From: a virus
DNA: 64,000 nt
Direction: 5' to 3' (one strand)
Virus record (IMG/VR): IMGVR_UViG_3300005821_000002
Span: 1 to 64,000 of that record
The position numbers and the translations under genes are program-made. The notes beneath the pieces were generated by a model, which made no database searches, was not told the origin of the DNA, and saw only the letters and a program-made list of their open reading frames with translations. Shown here piece after piece: positions 56,041-64,000 of this stretch; the first letter of the stretch is position 1; the number at the start of each line of letters is the position of its first letter.

Positions 56041-56069
56041 TTGACAAAAGTACCGAAATGTGGTATAAT
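56041..56069 (+). promoter_or_regulatory. Rightward promoter
   Basis: TTGACA (56041-56046), 17-bp spacer ending TGTGG, TATAAT (56064-56069). Start expected near 56076, just before a GGAGG site. Confidence 0.9.
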
Positions 56070-56087
56070 AGATACACGGAGGATAAG

Positions 56088-56279
56088 ATGACATCAGATG
56101 ATAAATTGAACCTGTTCAGAAAATATTTACAACGTCGGCTATCTCACGTTAAGATGTTACTCACTGTAGCTGAGTCCGCTAATCAAGACTCGAAAGTTAT
56201 AGAAATATTTCGTCTTCAACGTGATAACTTAACTGACATTATACACGATTTTGATATGCTTGTCAAGTCCGATGGCTAG
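56088..56279 (+). CDS. Small helical protein
   Basis: 63 aa from MTSDDKLNLF with GGAGG 6 bases upstream; a longer frame from 56025 would start before the promoter. Helical, charged. Not recognised. Confidence 0.65.
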   Translation: MTSDDKLNLFRKYLQRRLSHVKMLLTVAESANQDSKVIEIFRLQRDNLTDIIHDFDMLVKSDG

Positions 56280-56325
56280 ATTGCCATCATTTTATTTCCC
56301 TATAACCTAAACTTAAGAGAGTAGT

Positions 56326-56547
56326 ATGCCTAAGAAAAACAAGTGCTTTTATTGCGATAAATATTTCACTGACCCTGAGAAAGCACGGGAATGTGAGCTT
56401 ACACACGATGTCCTTTTCGTTCCGATTCTTAGAACGGATTTGAATCGACTAATAAATTTCATAGCAACTGGTGACAGAAAACTTTTGACGGAACGCCTGT
56501 CAAAGGTTTTGTTTCGTTATGTGAGAGCTTACATAGACGATGACTAA
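56326..56547 (+). CDS. C2H2-like zinc-finger protein
   Basis: 73 aa. CFYCDKYFTDPEKARECELTHDV gives Cys-x2-Cys with later Cys/His, like a zinc finger. Overlaps the next gene by 8 bases. Possible regulator. Confidence 0.6.
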   Translation: MPKKNKCFYCDKYFTDPEKARECELTHDVLFVPILRTDLNRLINFIATGDRKLLTERLSKVLFRYVRAYIDDD

Positions 56548-56722
56548 GAAGAAAAAGAAAATAATTTGTGTATTATGTGGAAAGGTTGTAAGGAAGGATC
56601 AGAAGAAATTTATGCTGGCTGTGGAGAAACCTGTGAGGTTCGACCTAACAGTACATCGTAGATGTTTTCAGAAAAACGACGAAAATAGCAGAAAAATAGC
56701 CATAAAACAGCATCTTACATAG
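56540..56722 (+). CDS. Small basic zinc-like protein
   Basis: 60 aa. Very basic start (TKKKKK), CVLCGKVV knuckle, then HRRCF. Possible nucleic-acid binder. Confidence 0.55.
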   Translation: MTKKKKKIICVLCGKVVRKDQKKFMLAVEKPVRFDLTVHRRCFQKNDENSRKIAIKQHLT

Positions 56723-56751
56723 GTTTTATGGTATAATTATGGAGAGATTAG

Positions 56752-56940
56752 ATGGAAAAAGCTGAATTTAATATTGTAGAAGAAGGTGGAATTAGTGCTG
56801 TCGTAGAACTGGAAAACGATGTTGTGAAAATGATTTTATCAAACCCAAAATTACAATGCCCCAATTGTGGGGATATTGTCAGTATGAATGGGAGATGTAA
56901 AACCTGCCCCAGTTGTGGGTGGTCAACTTGTGATGTGTAG
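56752..56940 (+). CDS. Zinc-ribbon protein
   Basis: 62 aa. CPNCGDIV and CKTCPSCGWSTC at the C-terminus (about 36-60). A TATAAT box (56732-56737) without a clear -35 lies just upstream; GGAGAG site. Confidence 0.6.
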   Translation: MEKAEFNIVEEGGISAVVELENDVVKMILSNPKLQCPNCGDIVSMNGRCKTCPSCGWSTCDV

Positions 56941-56948
56941 GAGAGGTA

Positions 56949-57611
56949 ATGGGTGAAAAGCGGTTGGTGTTGCCAAATAAGAAAAAGATTCGAAATCTAG
57001 TTCAGTACCGTGATATGACTGACGAAGAGTTCGAAGATGCATGGGATGATATTGTCCTCGAAATTGAAGTATCTCCAGAGATGCTTGAAAAAAGGGTCAA
57101 AGAAAAATTAGACGAACTTGCCGTTGATTACGACATGGAAGACATGAAGATCAATGACATGGGACAGTTACGCTCCCTTGCCTTGGCACAACTTCAGCTG
57201 GATGACTTGGAGCAGACTGCATACGTAATAAGACAGAAGACAGACACTACATCTGTGCAGATACTTGAAAAGATCAATCGTATCCTTAGTGGATTACGGG
57301 ATGATATATCCAAGATTTCATCTGACCTCCAACTCACAAGAAAAATTCGTAAACAAAGTAAAGAAAGTAGTATCATTGATGCTATTAATGATTTGAGGGG
57401 TAAGGCGAGAAAATTTTATCGTGAAAGAATGCTGTATGTATTTTGTCCCGAATGTAAAATGTTACTCGCAACACTCTGGTTGAATTACTCCAGTGAGGAG
57501 TACAATCAGTTACAACTTAAGTGTAAAAGATGTAATAACAAATTTACTCAAGACCTTACCCCTCTTTATAAAACAGATAATAAGAACTTAGAGGATGTGG
57601 TGTTACCATGA
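56949..57611 (+). CDS. Unknown protein with C-terminal zinc ribbon
   Basis: 220 aa. Residues 20-150 are helical and charged; C-terminal YVFCPECKMLLATLWLNY...LKCKRCNNKF forms a four-Cys ribbon. Start of the virion-gene side. A small-terminase or regulatory role is conceivable from position and helical DNA-binding appearance, but I see no decisive motif. Confidence 0.6.
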   Translation: MGEKRLVLPNKKKIRNLVQYRDMTDEEFEDAWDDIVLEIEVSPEMLEKRVKEKLDELAVDYDMEDMKINDMGQLRSLALAQLQLDDLEQTAYVIRQKTDTTSVQILEKINRILSGLRDDISKISSDLQLTRKIRKQSKESSIIDAINDLRGKARKFYRERMLYVFCPECKMLLATLWLNYSSEEYNQLQLKCKRCNNKFTQDLTPLYKTDNKNLEDVVLP

Positions 57612-57820
57612 TAGTAACCGACATAAATGGAAAGGAACGAAATGTAGAATCTATAAAAAAGATTTCACATGCTGCAACCGATAGTATTACGGGTGAAGCC
57701 GTTGAAGAGACTTTTGTTGAAGTTAAGATACTTGGTAATACTCGTAATTGGGTTGAGTGGTGGCCCTTTGCTGACTTCAAAAGATTAAATCCTGAGCGTA
57801 GACCTAGATGGAAGGAATAA
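57608..57820 (+). CDS. Small protein, unknown function
   Basis: 70 aa, ATGA-coupled. Beta-rich with NTRNWVEWWPFADFKRLNPERRPRW, a Trp/Arg-rich end. Not recognised. Confidence 0.6.
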   Translation: MIVTDINGKERNVESIKKISHAATDSITGEAVEETFVEVKILGNTRNWVEWWPFADFKRLNPERRPRWKE

Positions 57821-58206
57821 ATCCAAAACCTATTCCACATCCAATAGTTATTAAAAGTGCAAAGATTAAAGAAACGCATGAATATGCACAGCTAGAGAGA
57901 CTAAAGAAACTATGGACTCTATTCTTTTGTTCAGAGTGCAAATATAAGTGGAATTGTTGTGATACCTGTAAAGAAAGTGACGGATACCTTAGATATAAAA
58001 TTGAAGGGGAACATTATCCTGAATATTTTTTAGAAGATGGCAAGGGGTGTAAATTACCCCTTGAACTTAAATCTGTAACTTGCATCACTTATATATGTAA
58101 AGAAAAAAGAGCAACAATGGATAAGACTTACTTAGATGGACTGGATGCATTAATAGAAGTGATGAGAAAGCTAGAGTTTGATTTGTATTTGATGGAGATT
58201 AAGTAA
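57808..58206 (+). CDS. Cys-rich protein
   Basis: 132 aa. FFCSECKYKWNCCDTCKES holds six Cys in 20 residues, plus GKGCKLPLELKSVTC. Could bind metal or an iron-sulfur cluster. Overlaps the previous gene by 13 bases and ends in TAATG with the next. Not recognised. Confidence 0.6.
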   Translation: MEGINPKPIPHPIVIKSAKIKETHEYAQLERLKKLWTLFFCSECKYKWNCCDTCKESDGYLRYKIEGEHYPEYFLEDGKGCKLPLELKSVTCITYICKEKRATMDKTYLDGLDALIEVMRKLEFDLYLMEIK

Positions 58207-59783
58207 TGGCGATCAATGTAGACGGCACCACCAACATGACCGACGTTTCCATGTGTGACTCTACTACAGGTTGGGCTGGTGGTATGTCACAGTTTGCTCT
58301 TGATACTGGAGTTTATGTTCAAGGCACTGGTTCACTTTCTGGCTGGATAAACGCAACCACTAGTGCGACCGAATATTATGCTATTACTTCTGTAGATATG
58401 TCTGGTGGCGACCATATTTATGTATGGATGTTTTGCTCTGGCGTAGTAGACACACAAGCTCTTGGTGGATATAGAGTTGTTTTGTACAGTGGTGCAGATT
58501 ATATTAACAATTTTGCGACTTTCTACGTTGGTGGAAACGATACTCATGGTACTGGTTGGCAATTGATGTGTGTTGATGCAAGTGCTTCTCCAGACTTGGA
58601 AACAGGAACATTTGACAATACTGATGTTATAGCTGTCGGAGTAGCTTTCAAAACACTAACTGCCGCTATCAGTAAGGGTAAAGAGTACATCAACAACTGT
58701 TATTGGGATGCAGTTCGTTATGGAACTGGATTGATAATTACTTCTGGTGCAACGGATGATATTGACTACGAACAAATTTATGCGGTGGATAATAACAATA
58801 CCTATAAGTATGGAGTTATCCAAAAAGCCTACAGTGCTTATGTGCAAACAGGAGAGCTTACGCTTGGTGGAACTGGCACAGAAACAATAGACTTTATAAT
58901 GGAAAACGATGTTATTCTTTTCCCTTCAAATGAATATGTTGATGCTGATTTCTATTCTATTTTGCCTTTGGGAAATACTACTAATCCAACGTATATTGAC
59001 CTCTCTGGCTCATACCTAAAGTCAGCTGGTGCAGAAAAGTTTGTATTTGATATGTCAGGTGCAAATATTAACACTTTTGTCATGGATGGATGTACTCTAG
59101 ATAACGCAGGAGTTTGTACGTTTACTACTGGACAGACAATAACAAATAATGTTTTTGCTACTTGTGGATTAGTTACTCCAGCAGCTGCTACATTTACTGG
59201 AAACAAGATAGTAAATTCAAATGTTTCATCGGCTATGCTTTATCCAACAACGGATAACACTGCCGAATTAGAATTTATTTCTGATGGGACAGGACATGCT
59301 ATTCTTATTAGTAGCACAGGAACATATACCTTTGATGAGCATACCTTCGATGGGTATGCTTCTACAGACGGTTCAACAGGAAATGAGTGTGTCTATAATA
59401 ACTCAGGTGGTTCGGTAACTATAAATATTATTAATGGTGGAGATACTCCAACCATTATGAATGGTACGAGTGCTTCAACTACAGTAAATAATGCTGTTGA
59501 CATTACCATTCACGTTATAGATGAGGATGGAAATAATATCGAGGATGCTCAAGTAGCGGTTTATCAAACATCAGGTGATACTGAATTGATGAATGAAGAT
59601 ACATTATCAACAGGAATAGCTACGGAGACATTCAACTTTGTAAGTGATACAGCAATTTACTGGAGAGTTAGAAAGTCTAGTACAGGTTCGACAAGGTATT
59701 TTCCAAGGAATGGTACCGGAACAATAACATCTGCCGGATTTTCAGCTACAATTACTTTGGCAGAAGATACAATAATTCAATAA
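58206..59783 (+). CDS. Large structural (tail/fibre) protein
   Basis: 525 aa. N-terminal jelly-roll-like part (VDGTTNMTDVSMCDSTTGWAGG...MSGGDHIYVWMFCSG), then a long Gly/Thr/Asn-rich beta-repeat region with strand turns typical of beta-helix fibres, and a C-terminal Ig-like part (ITIHVIDEDGNNIEDAQVAVYQTSGD). No enzyme motif. Likely virion surface or tail protein. Confidence 0.7.
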   Translation: MAINVDGTTNMTDVSMCDSTTGWAGGMSQFALDTGVYVQGTGSLSGWINATTSATEYYAITSVDMSGGDHIYVWMFCSGVVDTQALGGYRVVLYSGADYINNFATFYVGGNDTHGTGWQLMCVDASASPDLETGTFDNTDVIAVGVAFKTLTAAISKGKEYINNCYWDAVRYGTGLIITSGATDDIDYEQIYAVDNNNTYKYGVIQKAYSAYVQTGELTLGGTGTETIDFIMENDVILFPSNEYVDADFYSILPLGNTTNPTYIDLSGSYLKSAGAEKFVFDMSGANINTFVMDGCTLDNAGVCTFTTGQTITNNVFATCGLVTPAAATFTGNKIVNSNVSSAMLYPTTDNTAELEFISDGTGHAILISSTGTYTFDEHTFDGYASTDGSTGNECVYNNSGGSVTINIINGGDTPTIMNGTSASTTVNNAVDITIHVIDEDGNNIEDAQVAVYQTSGDTELMNEDTLSTGIATETFNFVSDTAIYWRVRKSSTGSTRYFPRNGTGTITSAGFSATITLAEDTIIQ

Positions 59784-59798
59784 TTTTGGAGATAAATT

Positions 59799-61532
59799 AT
59801 GGCGGCTATAGACGTAAATGATTATACGATTGATTATATAAATAAAGTAATAAGATATGACGGTGTAGAGACTCCGCCACATCCGTTAGCAGATATGCTT
59901 TCGGTAAATGCTCTGTATTCTGAAGTAATGGATACATTTGATGAACTTGGTCAAATGGATGATACCATGCCTATGAGTGCTCAGACTCCTACAGACTATT
60001 CTCTAATCAATGGTTGGTTCATTGATGAAATGACTATTCAAACTTTGAAGGGTGGAGCAATCACAACTATTGGTTGGACTAATATAATTCAGATCATGGC
60101 TGTGGACGGTATTACTACTCAAGCAACTATGCCAACCGATGTTGGTAAAGTGGTTAATGATGACGCATCACCAACGGGCACACTGTTATATGCAGAAGAG
60201 ATTGACGCTGATGAAGCCAAATGGTGGGTCAGAGGTACAACTCTTATTGGCGACGGGTCTACTATGACCGTTGACGGTAGCTCTGCTGATGGCGATGCTA
60301 ATGGTGATTCAGAAACCGGTAATAACCTTTGGACTAACCTATATACTCTTGGTACCCTGTATGGTACACCAACTCTCTATGGTACTAGAGATGATACTAG
60401 ATTATCACAGTCTGGAACTGGAACACCAGCATGGTGGGACACTGGACATATTGATATTCTAATTTTGATTAAAGAAGCTGGAGTAGAGCTTGGTGATGAC
60501 CTAGAAGGTGTCCTTACCGGTTACGTACAAATCTTTGAACGTGACTGGACAGATGCTGATGGAACACTTTGGGACTGGTTCGAGGTTGACCTTGGACCTG
60601 GTGGACGACAGGCTGTGCCTTTGGCTACGTTCTCTGACTTGAACAACACTACTGCCGAAGCTACTGTAGCTACATGGACTGATGTTGTAGTTAGTGTTGC
60701 TGGACCTTATACCGAAGATATCGGTGATGGTGCTGGCGACCAGAACTATGACTACAGTATTAACTGTGGTGGTAGAGTTCTAAGCCAAGTATATGAAAGA
60801 CTAAAGTATATTACTAGAGATGGTGAAACATCCCTAATTGATGCTGTTGAAGGTCAGCAATATACCGTTGTTGTGGGAGAAGAGGGAACATACGCCCCTG
60901 TAAAGTCGGCTCCGTTTGGAAGCTTTGCTGGTGGTAAACTCTTCGGTGCCCGTGGTATTTGGGTTTACAACATGGCCGGTGCTGATGCTGAAAACTATCA
61001 GCTAATTGACAGTGCTGGTACAACTAGACAGCCACCAACACAGGCTCCTATTACAGTAGGGTCTGTTGTTGCTGGAGATAGAGTGCTTGTTGCTCTATCA
61101 ATTGGCGCTGCATCAACTGTAATTGATAAGGAACAATATACTGTGTCAGGTACTATTTCAACTGGTGCAAATTACATTGATGTGACCATTCCAATTCCAA
61201 ATGACACGCCTTCATCTGGTTTCATTAGAGTTCTTGACACTGGAGTAAGTGAAGAAAGATACACATACTCTGGTTATGCAAACCATACTTTTGGTCTAAA
61301 TACAGTTACATCGAAGGAATATGTTGGACCAACAGATACAGCTTATGTGCCCTATGTTGATAACGAAGCTATTTCAACATCAATTGTTCAATCACTGATT
61401 TATGTGGCAGATAAGAACTTGGTAGCAAGAGTAAGAAAATATGGTATTTTACCATTTGAAACTACAGCTACATTAGTAACAGGTGGGGTAACTATTACTG
61501 CTATTAGAACTGAAGATACAATTGTAACATAA
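59799..61532 (+). CDS. Large structural protein
   Basis: 577 aa. Begins AAIDVNDYTIDYINKVIRYDGVETPPHPLADM, then long beta-rich Gly/Thr sequence with repeated GDGS(T)MTVDGSSADG-like loops, and ends RKYGILPFETTATLVTGGVTITAIRTEDTIVT, similar to the end of 58206-59783 (ITLAEDTIIQ). Ribosome site GGAG. Likely capsid-decoration or tail protein. Confidence 0.7.
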   Translation: MAAIDVNDYTIDYINKVIRYDGVETPPHPLADMLSVNALYSEVMDTFDELGQMDDTMPMSAQTPTDYSLINGWFIDEMTIQTLKGGAITTIGWTNIIQIMAVDGITTQATMPTDVGKVVNDDASPTGTLLYAEEIDADEAKWWVRGTTLIGDGSTMTVDGSSADGDANGDSETGNNLWTNLYTLGTLYGTPTLYGTRDDTRLSQSGTGTPAWWDTGHIDILILIKEAGVELGDDLEGVLTGYVQIFERDWTDADGTLWDWFEVDLGPGGRQAVPLATFSDLNNTTAEATVATWTDVVVSVAGPYTEDIGDGAGDQNYDYSINCGGRVLSQVYERLKYITRDGETSLIDAVEGQQYTVVVGEEGTYAPVKSAPFGSFAGGKLFGARGIWVYNMAGADAENYQLIDSAGTTRQPPTQAPITVGSVVAGDRVLVALSIGAASTVIDKEQYTVSGTISTGANYIDVTIPIPNDTPSSGFIRVLDTGVSEERYTYSGYANHTFGLNTVTSKEYVGPTDTAYVPYVDNEAISTSIVQSLIYVADKNLVARVRKYGILPFETTATLVTGGVTITAIRTEDTIVT

Positions 61533-61550
61533 TAATCTGAGGAGGTCGGA

Positions 61551-62894
61551 ATGGGTTTATTATTTGACGAAATCAATCAGATTATTACAGTTGAGAGTCC
61601 TGATACAGAAATAACAATGCAGAATTTAATAAATGGTGTTCGTGATTACGAGGATAATGTTGAAGGTATGGACATCCCTAAAATTGCAAATGCGTCAGGT
61701 AAGGAAGCTTTAGGTGGTGGGACTCTTGTAGGAATAACAGTGACTTTGATTGACTGGAAACTGAAATTTGAAGATCGGGCTGGGCCCGATTATATTATCT
61801 GTAATGCTACCGGTGGAAACTTGGTAACATATGATACAGGTACGTCTTCATATATCAACCCAATCGAACCAGCCACTTACGTAACAGTGGTTATTACTGC
61901 GTCCTCATCTGCTACCTTGCAAGAGTTGAGTACGCTTCAGTATAGCTCATTTAGTGGTGGAGTTACTGTTGATGTTACCAGTATATATACTGGTACAGAT
62001 TTTCCTGTTGGAACACCACAGGAACCGGTGAATAATTTAGCAGACGCTATGACTATCGCCACTGAAAGGGGTTTTACTCTTCTTTACATCATTGGTGATA
62101 TTACTGTTGATGCATCTGGTGATTATGAAAATATGGTGTTCATCGGAGAATCACAAACAAAGAGTGTTTTAACAATATCCGATGGAGCTAATGTAACTGG
62201 ATGTGAATTTAAAGACGCAACTATACTAGGAGTGCTTGATGGAAACAGTTTAATTCAAAACTGTGTATTAAGTGACCTAGAGTATGTTTATGGGATAATA
62301 GTTGAATGTATATTAGAACCAGGCACTATAATACTAGGCGGAACAAACCCCGCTCATTTTCTGGACTGCTGGTGCGGAGACCCCGACGACGCATGGCCAA
62401 CTATAGATTGCGGTGGAAGCGGGCAGGCTTTGGCCCTTCAAAATTACAATGGAAGAATCAAGATAATCAACAAGACGGGAACCGAGCAAGTTCAGATAGC
62501 TCTGAATGCGGGCCACGTTTGGCTTGATTCAACAGTAACTAATGGAGATATTTATATTAAGGGTGTTGGAGAATTAACAGATGATAGCTCCGCTACTGTG
62601 GATGCCACCGCTCTAATATCAAATGAATCTGTAGCAAATGCAGTTTGGAATGAAGCATATGCAGATCACCAAGTAGCCGGAACCTTTGGTGCATTCTTAT
62701 TGGCTACATTAGGTCTGTCTGGAGAGAATACCAAATGGTCAAGTTTGTCCCATGATGCTTACAACAACTTGACTGGTGCAACCATTACTTCGTATACAGA
62801 TGATACCTTGGTAACACCGATTAAATCATGGACGCTGACAGCTACTTACAATGATAACAGTGAGTTGACAGCATATCAAATGGTAGAAAACTAA
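61551..62894 (+). CDS. Structural protein, beta-helix-like
   Basis: 447 aa. Starts LLFDEINQIITVESPDTEITMQNLINGVRDYEDN, like the start of the previous gene (DYTIDYINKVIRYDG). A central right-handed-helix-like stretch runs at about 180-300 (VFIGESQTKSVLTISDGANVTGCEFKDATILGVLDGN). C-terminus GATITSYTDDTLVTPIKSWTLTATYNDNSELT is common in tail fibres. Ribosome site GGAGG. Confidence 0.7.
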   Translation: MGLLFDEINQIITVESPDTEITMQNLINGVRDYEDNVEGMDIPKIANASGKEALGGGTLVGITVTLIDWKLKFEDRAGPDYIICNATGGNLVTYDTGTSSYINPIEPATYVTVVITASSSATLQELSTLQYSSFSGGVTVDVTSIYTGTDFPVGTPQEPVNNLADAMTIATERGFTLLYIIGDITVDASGDYENMVFIGESQTKSVLTISDGANVTGCEFKDATILGVLDGNSLIQNCVLSDLEYVYGIIVECILEPGTIILGGTNPAHFLDCWCGDPDDAWPTIDCGGSGQALALQNYNGRIKIINKTGTEQVQIALNAGHVWLDSTVTNGDIYIKGVGELTDDSSATVDATALISNESVANAVWNEAYADHQVAGTFGAFLLATLGLSGENTKWSSLSHDAYNNLTGATITSYTDDTLVTPIKSWTLTATYNDNSELTAYQMVEN

Positions 62895-63088
62895 TGAGTG
62901 GAATGAGTATAGCTTCACACGGTAGAGCAGGTAAAGCATCTGGAATGTCTATAGGTTCTTTTGGTAGATTATATAGACGAATAGCCGGTGTAATACCTCC
63001 CATCGTTATAGAAGGCTTACGAGAAGTATGGAATCTTCTATCTAGAATTAATACAGTTGTTAATATTGAATCAAGGATTAACGAATGA
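62894..63088 (+). CDS. Small protein, repeat MSGMSIASHGR
   Basis: 64 aa with two near repeats (GMSIASHGRAGKA, GMSIGSFGRLY). TAATG coupling before and ATGA after. Function unknown, in virion block. Confidence 0.6.
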   Translation: MSGMSIASHGRAGKASGMSIGSFGRLYRRIAGVIPPIVIEGLREVWNLLSRINTVVNIESRINE

Positions 63089-63252
63089 ATCTTGATATCA
63101 CATCACCTATAAATACACAGCTGGACCTTGAGTCAAAGCTTAATTTCGAATTATATCTGATGTCAACTATATATCAGAAGATACTCGATTTATTTAGCGA
63201 TTTGACACTCACTTTGAATCTAACGTCTGAGTTAGAACTGGAAGAAGTATAA
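63085..63252 (+). CDS. Small acidic protein
   Basis: 55 aa rich in Leu/Asn/Asp with repeated L-x-L-x pattern (TQLDLESKLNFELYL, LTLTLNLTSELELEEV). ATGA before, TAATG after, so the coupling supports it. Not recognised. Confidence 0.55.
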   Translation: MNLDITSPINTQLDLESKLNFELYLMSTIYQKILDLFSDLTLTLNLTSELELEEV

Positions 63253-63566
63253 TGAGCGTGATAGAATATAAAGTTTATATAGGAGATACCCCACTCATAC
63301 GAGTAGATTGTGTGACAGATATCACAACAATTTCGGGTGCTCAAATAAATTATAGAAAACCAACAAGTGAAGATACAGGGGATTGGACAGCTACAGTTGC
63401 CAGTGATCCTAACACCAACTTGGGTAGATATCTAGAATATCAAGCACAGATAACTGATCTTGATGAATCTGGAGACTGGAAGTTTCAAGCGTACGTCGTT
63501 TTTAATGACGGCACACGCTTCTTTGGAGAAACAGCAACACAAAGAGTTCATGCCCTGTTTGAATAA
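63252..63566 (+). CDS. Small virion protein, beta-sandwich-like
   Basis: 104 aa. YKVYIGDTPLIRVDCVTDITTISGAQINYRKPT, then GDWKFQAYVVFNDGTRFFGETATQRV; strand pattern of an Ig-like domain seen in phage neck or baseplate genes. Function by context. Confidence 0.6.
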   Translation: MSVIEYKVYIGDTPLIRVDCVTDITTISGAQINYRKPTSEDTGDWTATVASDPNTNLGRYLEYQAQITDLDESGDWKFQAYVVFNDGTRFFGETATQRVHALFE

Positions 63567-63572
63567 GGAGTA

Positions 63573-64000
63573 ATGATGAAAAGGATTTTAGTATTAGGTT
63601 CGAGAGGATATCTGGGAAGACATTTAGTTGAGTACTTATGGAAAAACCCAGATAACAAAGTGTATGGTATAGACAAAAATCTAGTAGACTTGAGAGATTT
63701 AGACCATTGTTTACGTCTCTTCAGACATTTAGAATGTGATGAAATCTATCAGATGGCTGCCGATTCTGGAAATATGAAATATTTATTATCAAAAGATTAT
63801 TCGTATGGAGATTCAACAGTAATAAATTTAACCATTATAAAAGCACTTAGGACACTAAATTATAAAGGAAGGCTTTTATTTCCAAGTTCATTGTATGTAT
63901 ATGACAGGAAAAGCAGGTACGGTATAGAGAAATTATATAACGAACAATTATATTCTGCTTCAGGATTAGATGTTAGCATAGCTAGACTATTCAGTGTGTA
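63573..64000 (+). CDS. NAD-dependent epimerase/dehydratase, cut at window end
   Basis: 142 residues visible, no stop; the gene continues past the window. ILVLGSRGYLGRHLVEYL carries the GxxGxxG cofactor loop of the SDR family, DKNLVDLRD the acidic cofactor residue, and YGIEK the catalytic Tyr-x3-Lys. Extended SDR enzymes convert sugar nucleotides, so it could glycosylate virion or host surface. AGGAG 2 bases before the ATG at 63573, with a second ATG directly behind. Confidence 0.8.
   Translation, partial: MMKRILVLGSRGYLGRHLVEYLWKNPDNKVYGIDKNLVDLRDLDHCLRLFRHLECDEIYQMAADSGNMKYLLSKDYSYGDSTVINLTIIKALRTLNYKGRLLFPSSLYVYDRKSRYGIEKLYNEQLYSASGLDVSIARLFSV

Overview
The window is one 64 kb piece of a large, AT-rich, tailed double-stranded DNA phage (Caudoviricetes). 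Evidence: a tail/adhesin gene block, a GH25 endolysin beside a holin-like protein, a phage-style replication module (family A DNA polymerase, RecA/UvsX, DnaB-type helicase, gp32-like ssDNA-binding protein, Cas4-like and Hjc-like nucleases, Toprim primase), ribonucleotide reductase plus MazG, four DNA methyltransferases, and a large tRNA array. Near-consensus sigma70 promoters (TTGACA, 17 bp, TATAAT) and strong AGGAGG-type ribosome sites point to a bacterial host. The host cannot be named from sequence; the TP-rich secreted proteins would fit a Chloroflexota-like host, which is only a weak guess.

Layout. 1-5317 (+): adhesins, lysis genes and a string of small translationally coupled genes. 5318-6930: convergence zone holding two related palindromes around one unknown gene, then 20-bp iterons. 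6931-12470 (-): an island of small unknown genes and non-coding DNA rich in GGTACC and GGGTAAC words, with a second 20-bp iteron array. 12471-18704 (-): very AT-rich operon of small membrane and unknown proteins plus a metallophosphoesterase. 18894-28431 (-): a peptide-bond-forming cassette: amidoligase, class II glutamine amidotransferase, ATP-grasp ligase, RuvB-like AAA+ ATPase, a phiEco32-like type 2 COOH-NH2 ligase, two paralogous unknown proteins, and a C26 gamma-glutamyl-hydrolase-like protein. 29066-38117 (-): nucleotide metabolism, methyltransferases, RNase H, primase. 38190-44716 (-): 28 tRNA genes covering all 20 amino acids, a tmRNA, structured spacers, and a few cargo genes (FmdB-like zinc ribbon, HNH, SLOG, lytic transglycosylase). 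44834-55919 (-): replication and recombination. 56041-64000 (+): small genes, then long structural/tail proteins, running into a cut-off SDR-family sugar-nucleotide enzyme.

How it fits together. Divergent promoters at about 56.0 kb drive replication leftward and virion genes rightward. The tRNA set plus tmRNA would make translation partly independent of host tRNA, and RNR, MazG, dNMP kinase and class A polymerase supply DNA synthesis. The ligase cassette has no obvious place in replication or virion assembly. By family knowledge it should build and trim isopeptide or gamma-glutamyl-type amide bonds on a peptide, protein or cell-wall substrate. It is the best candidate here for a poorly described system, followed by the tRNA-array structured elements and the palindrome/iteron locus at 5.4-9.0 kb.
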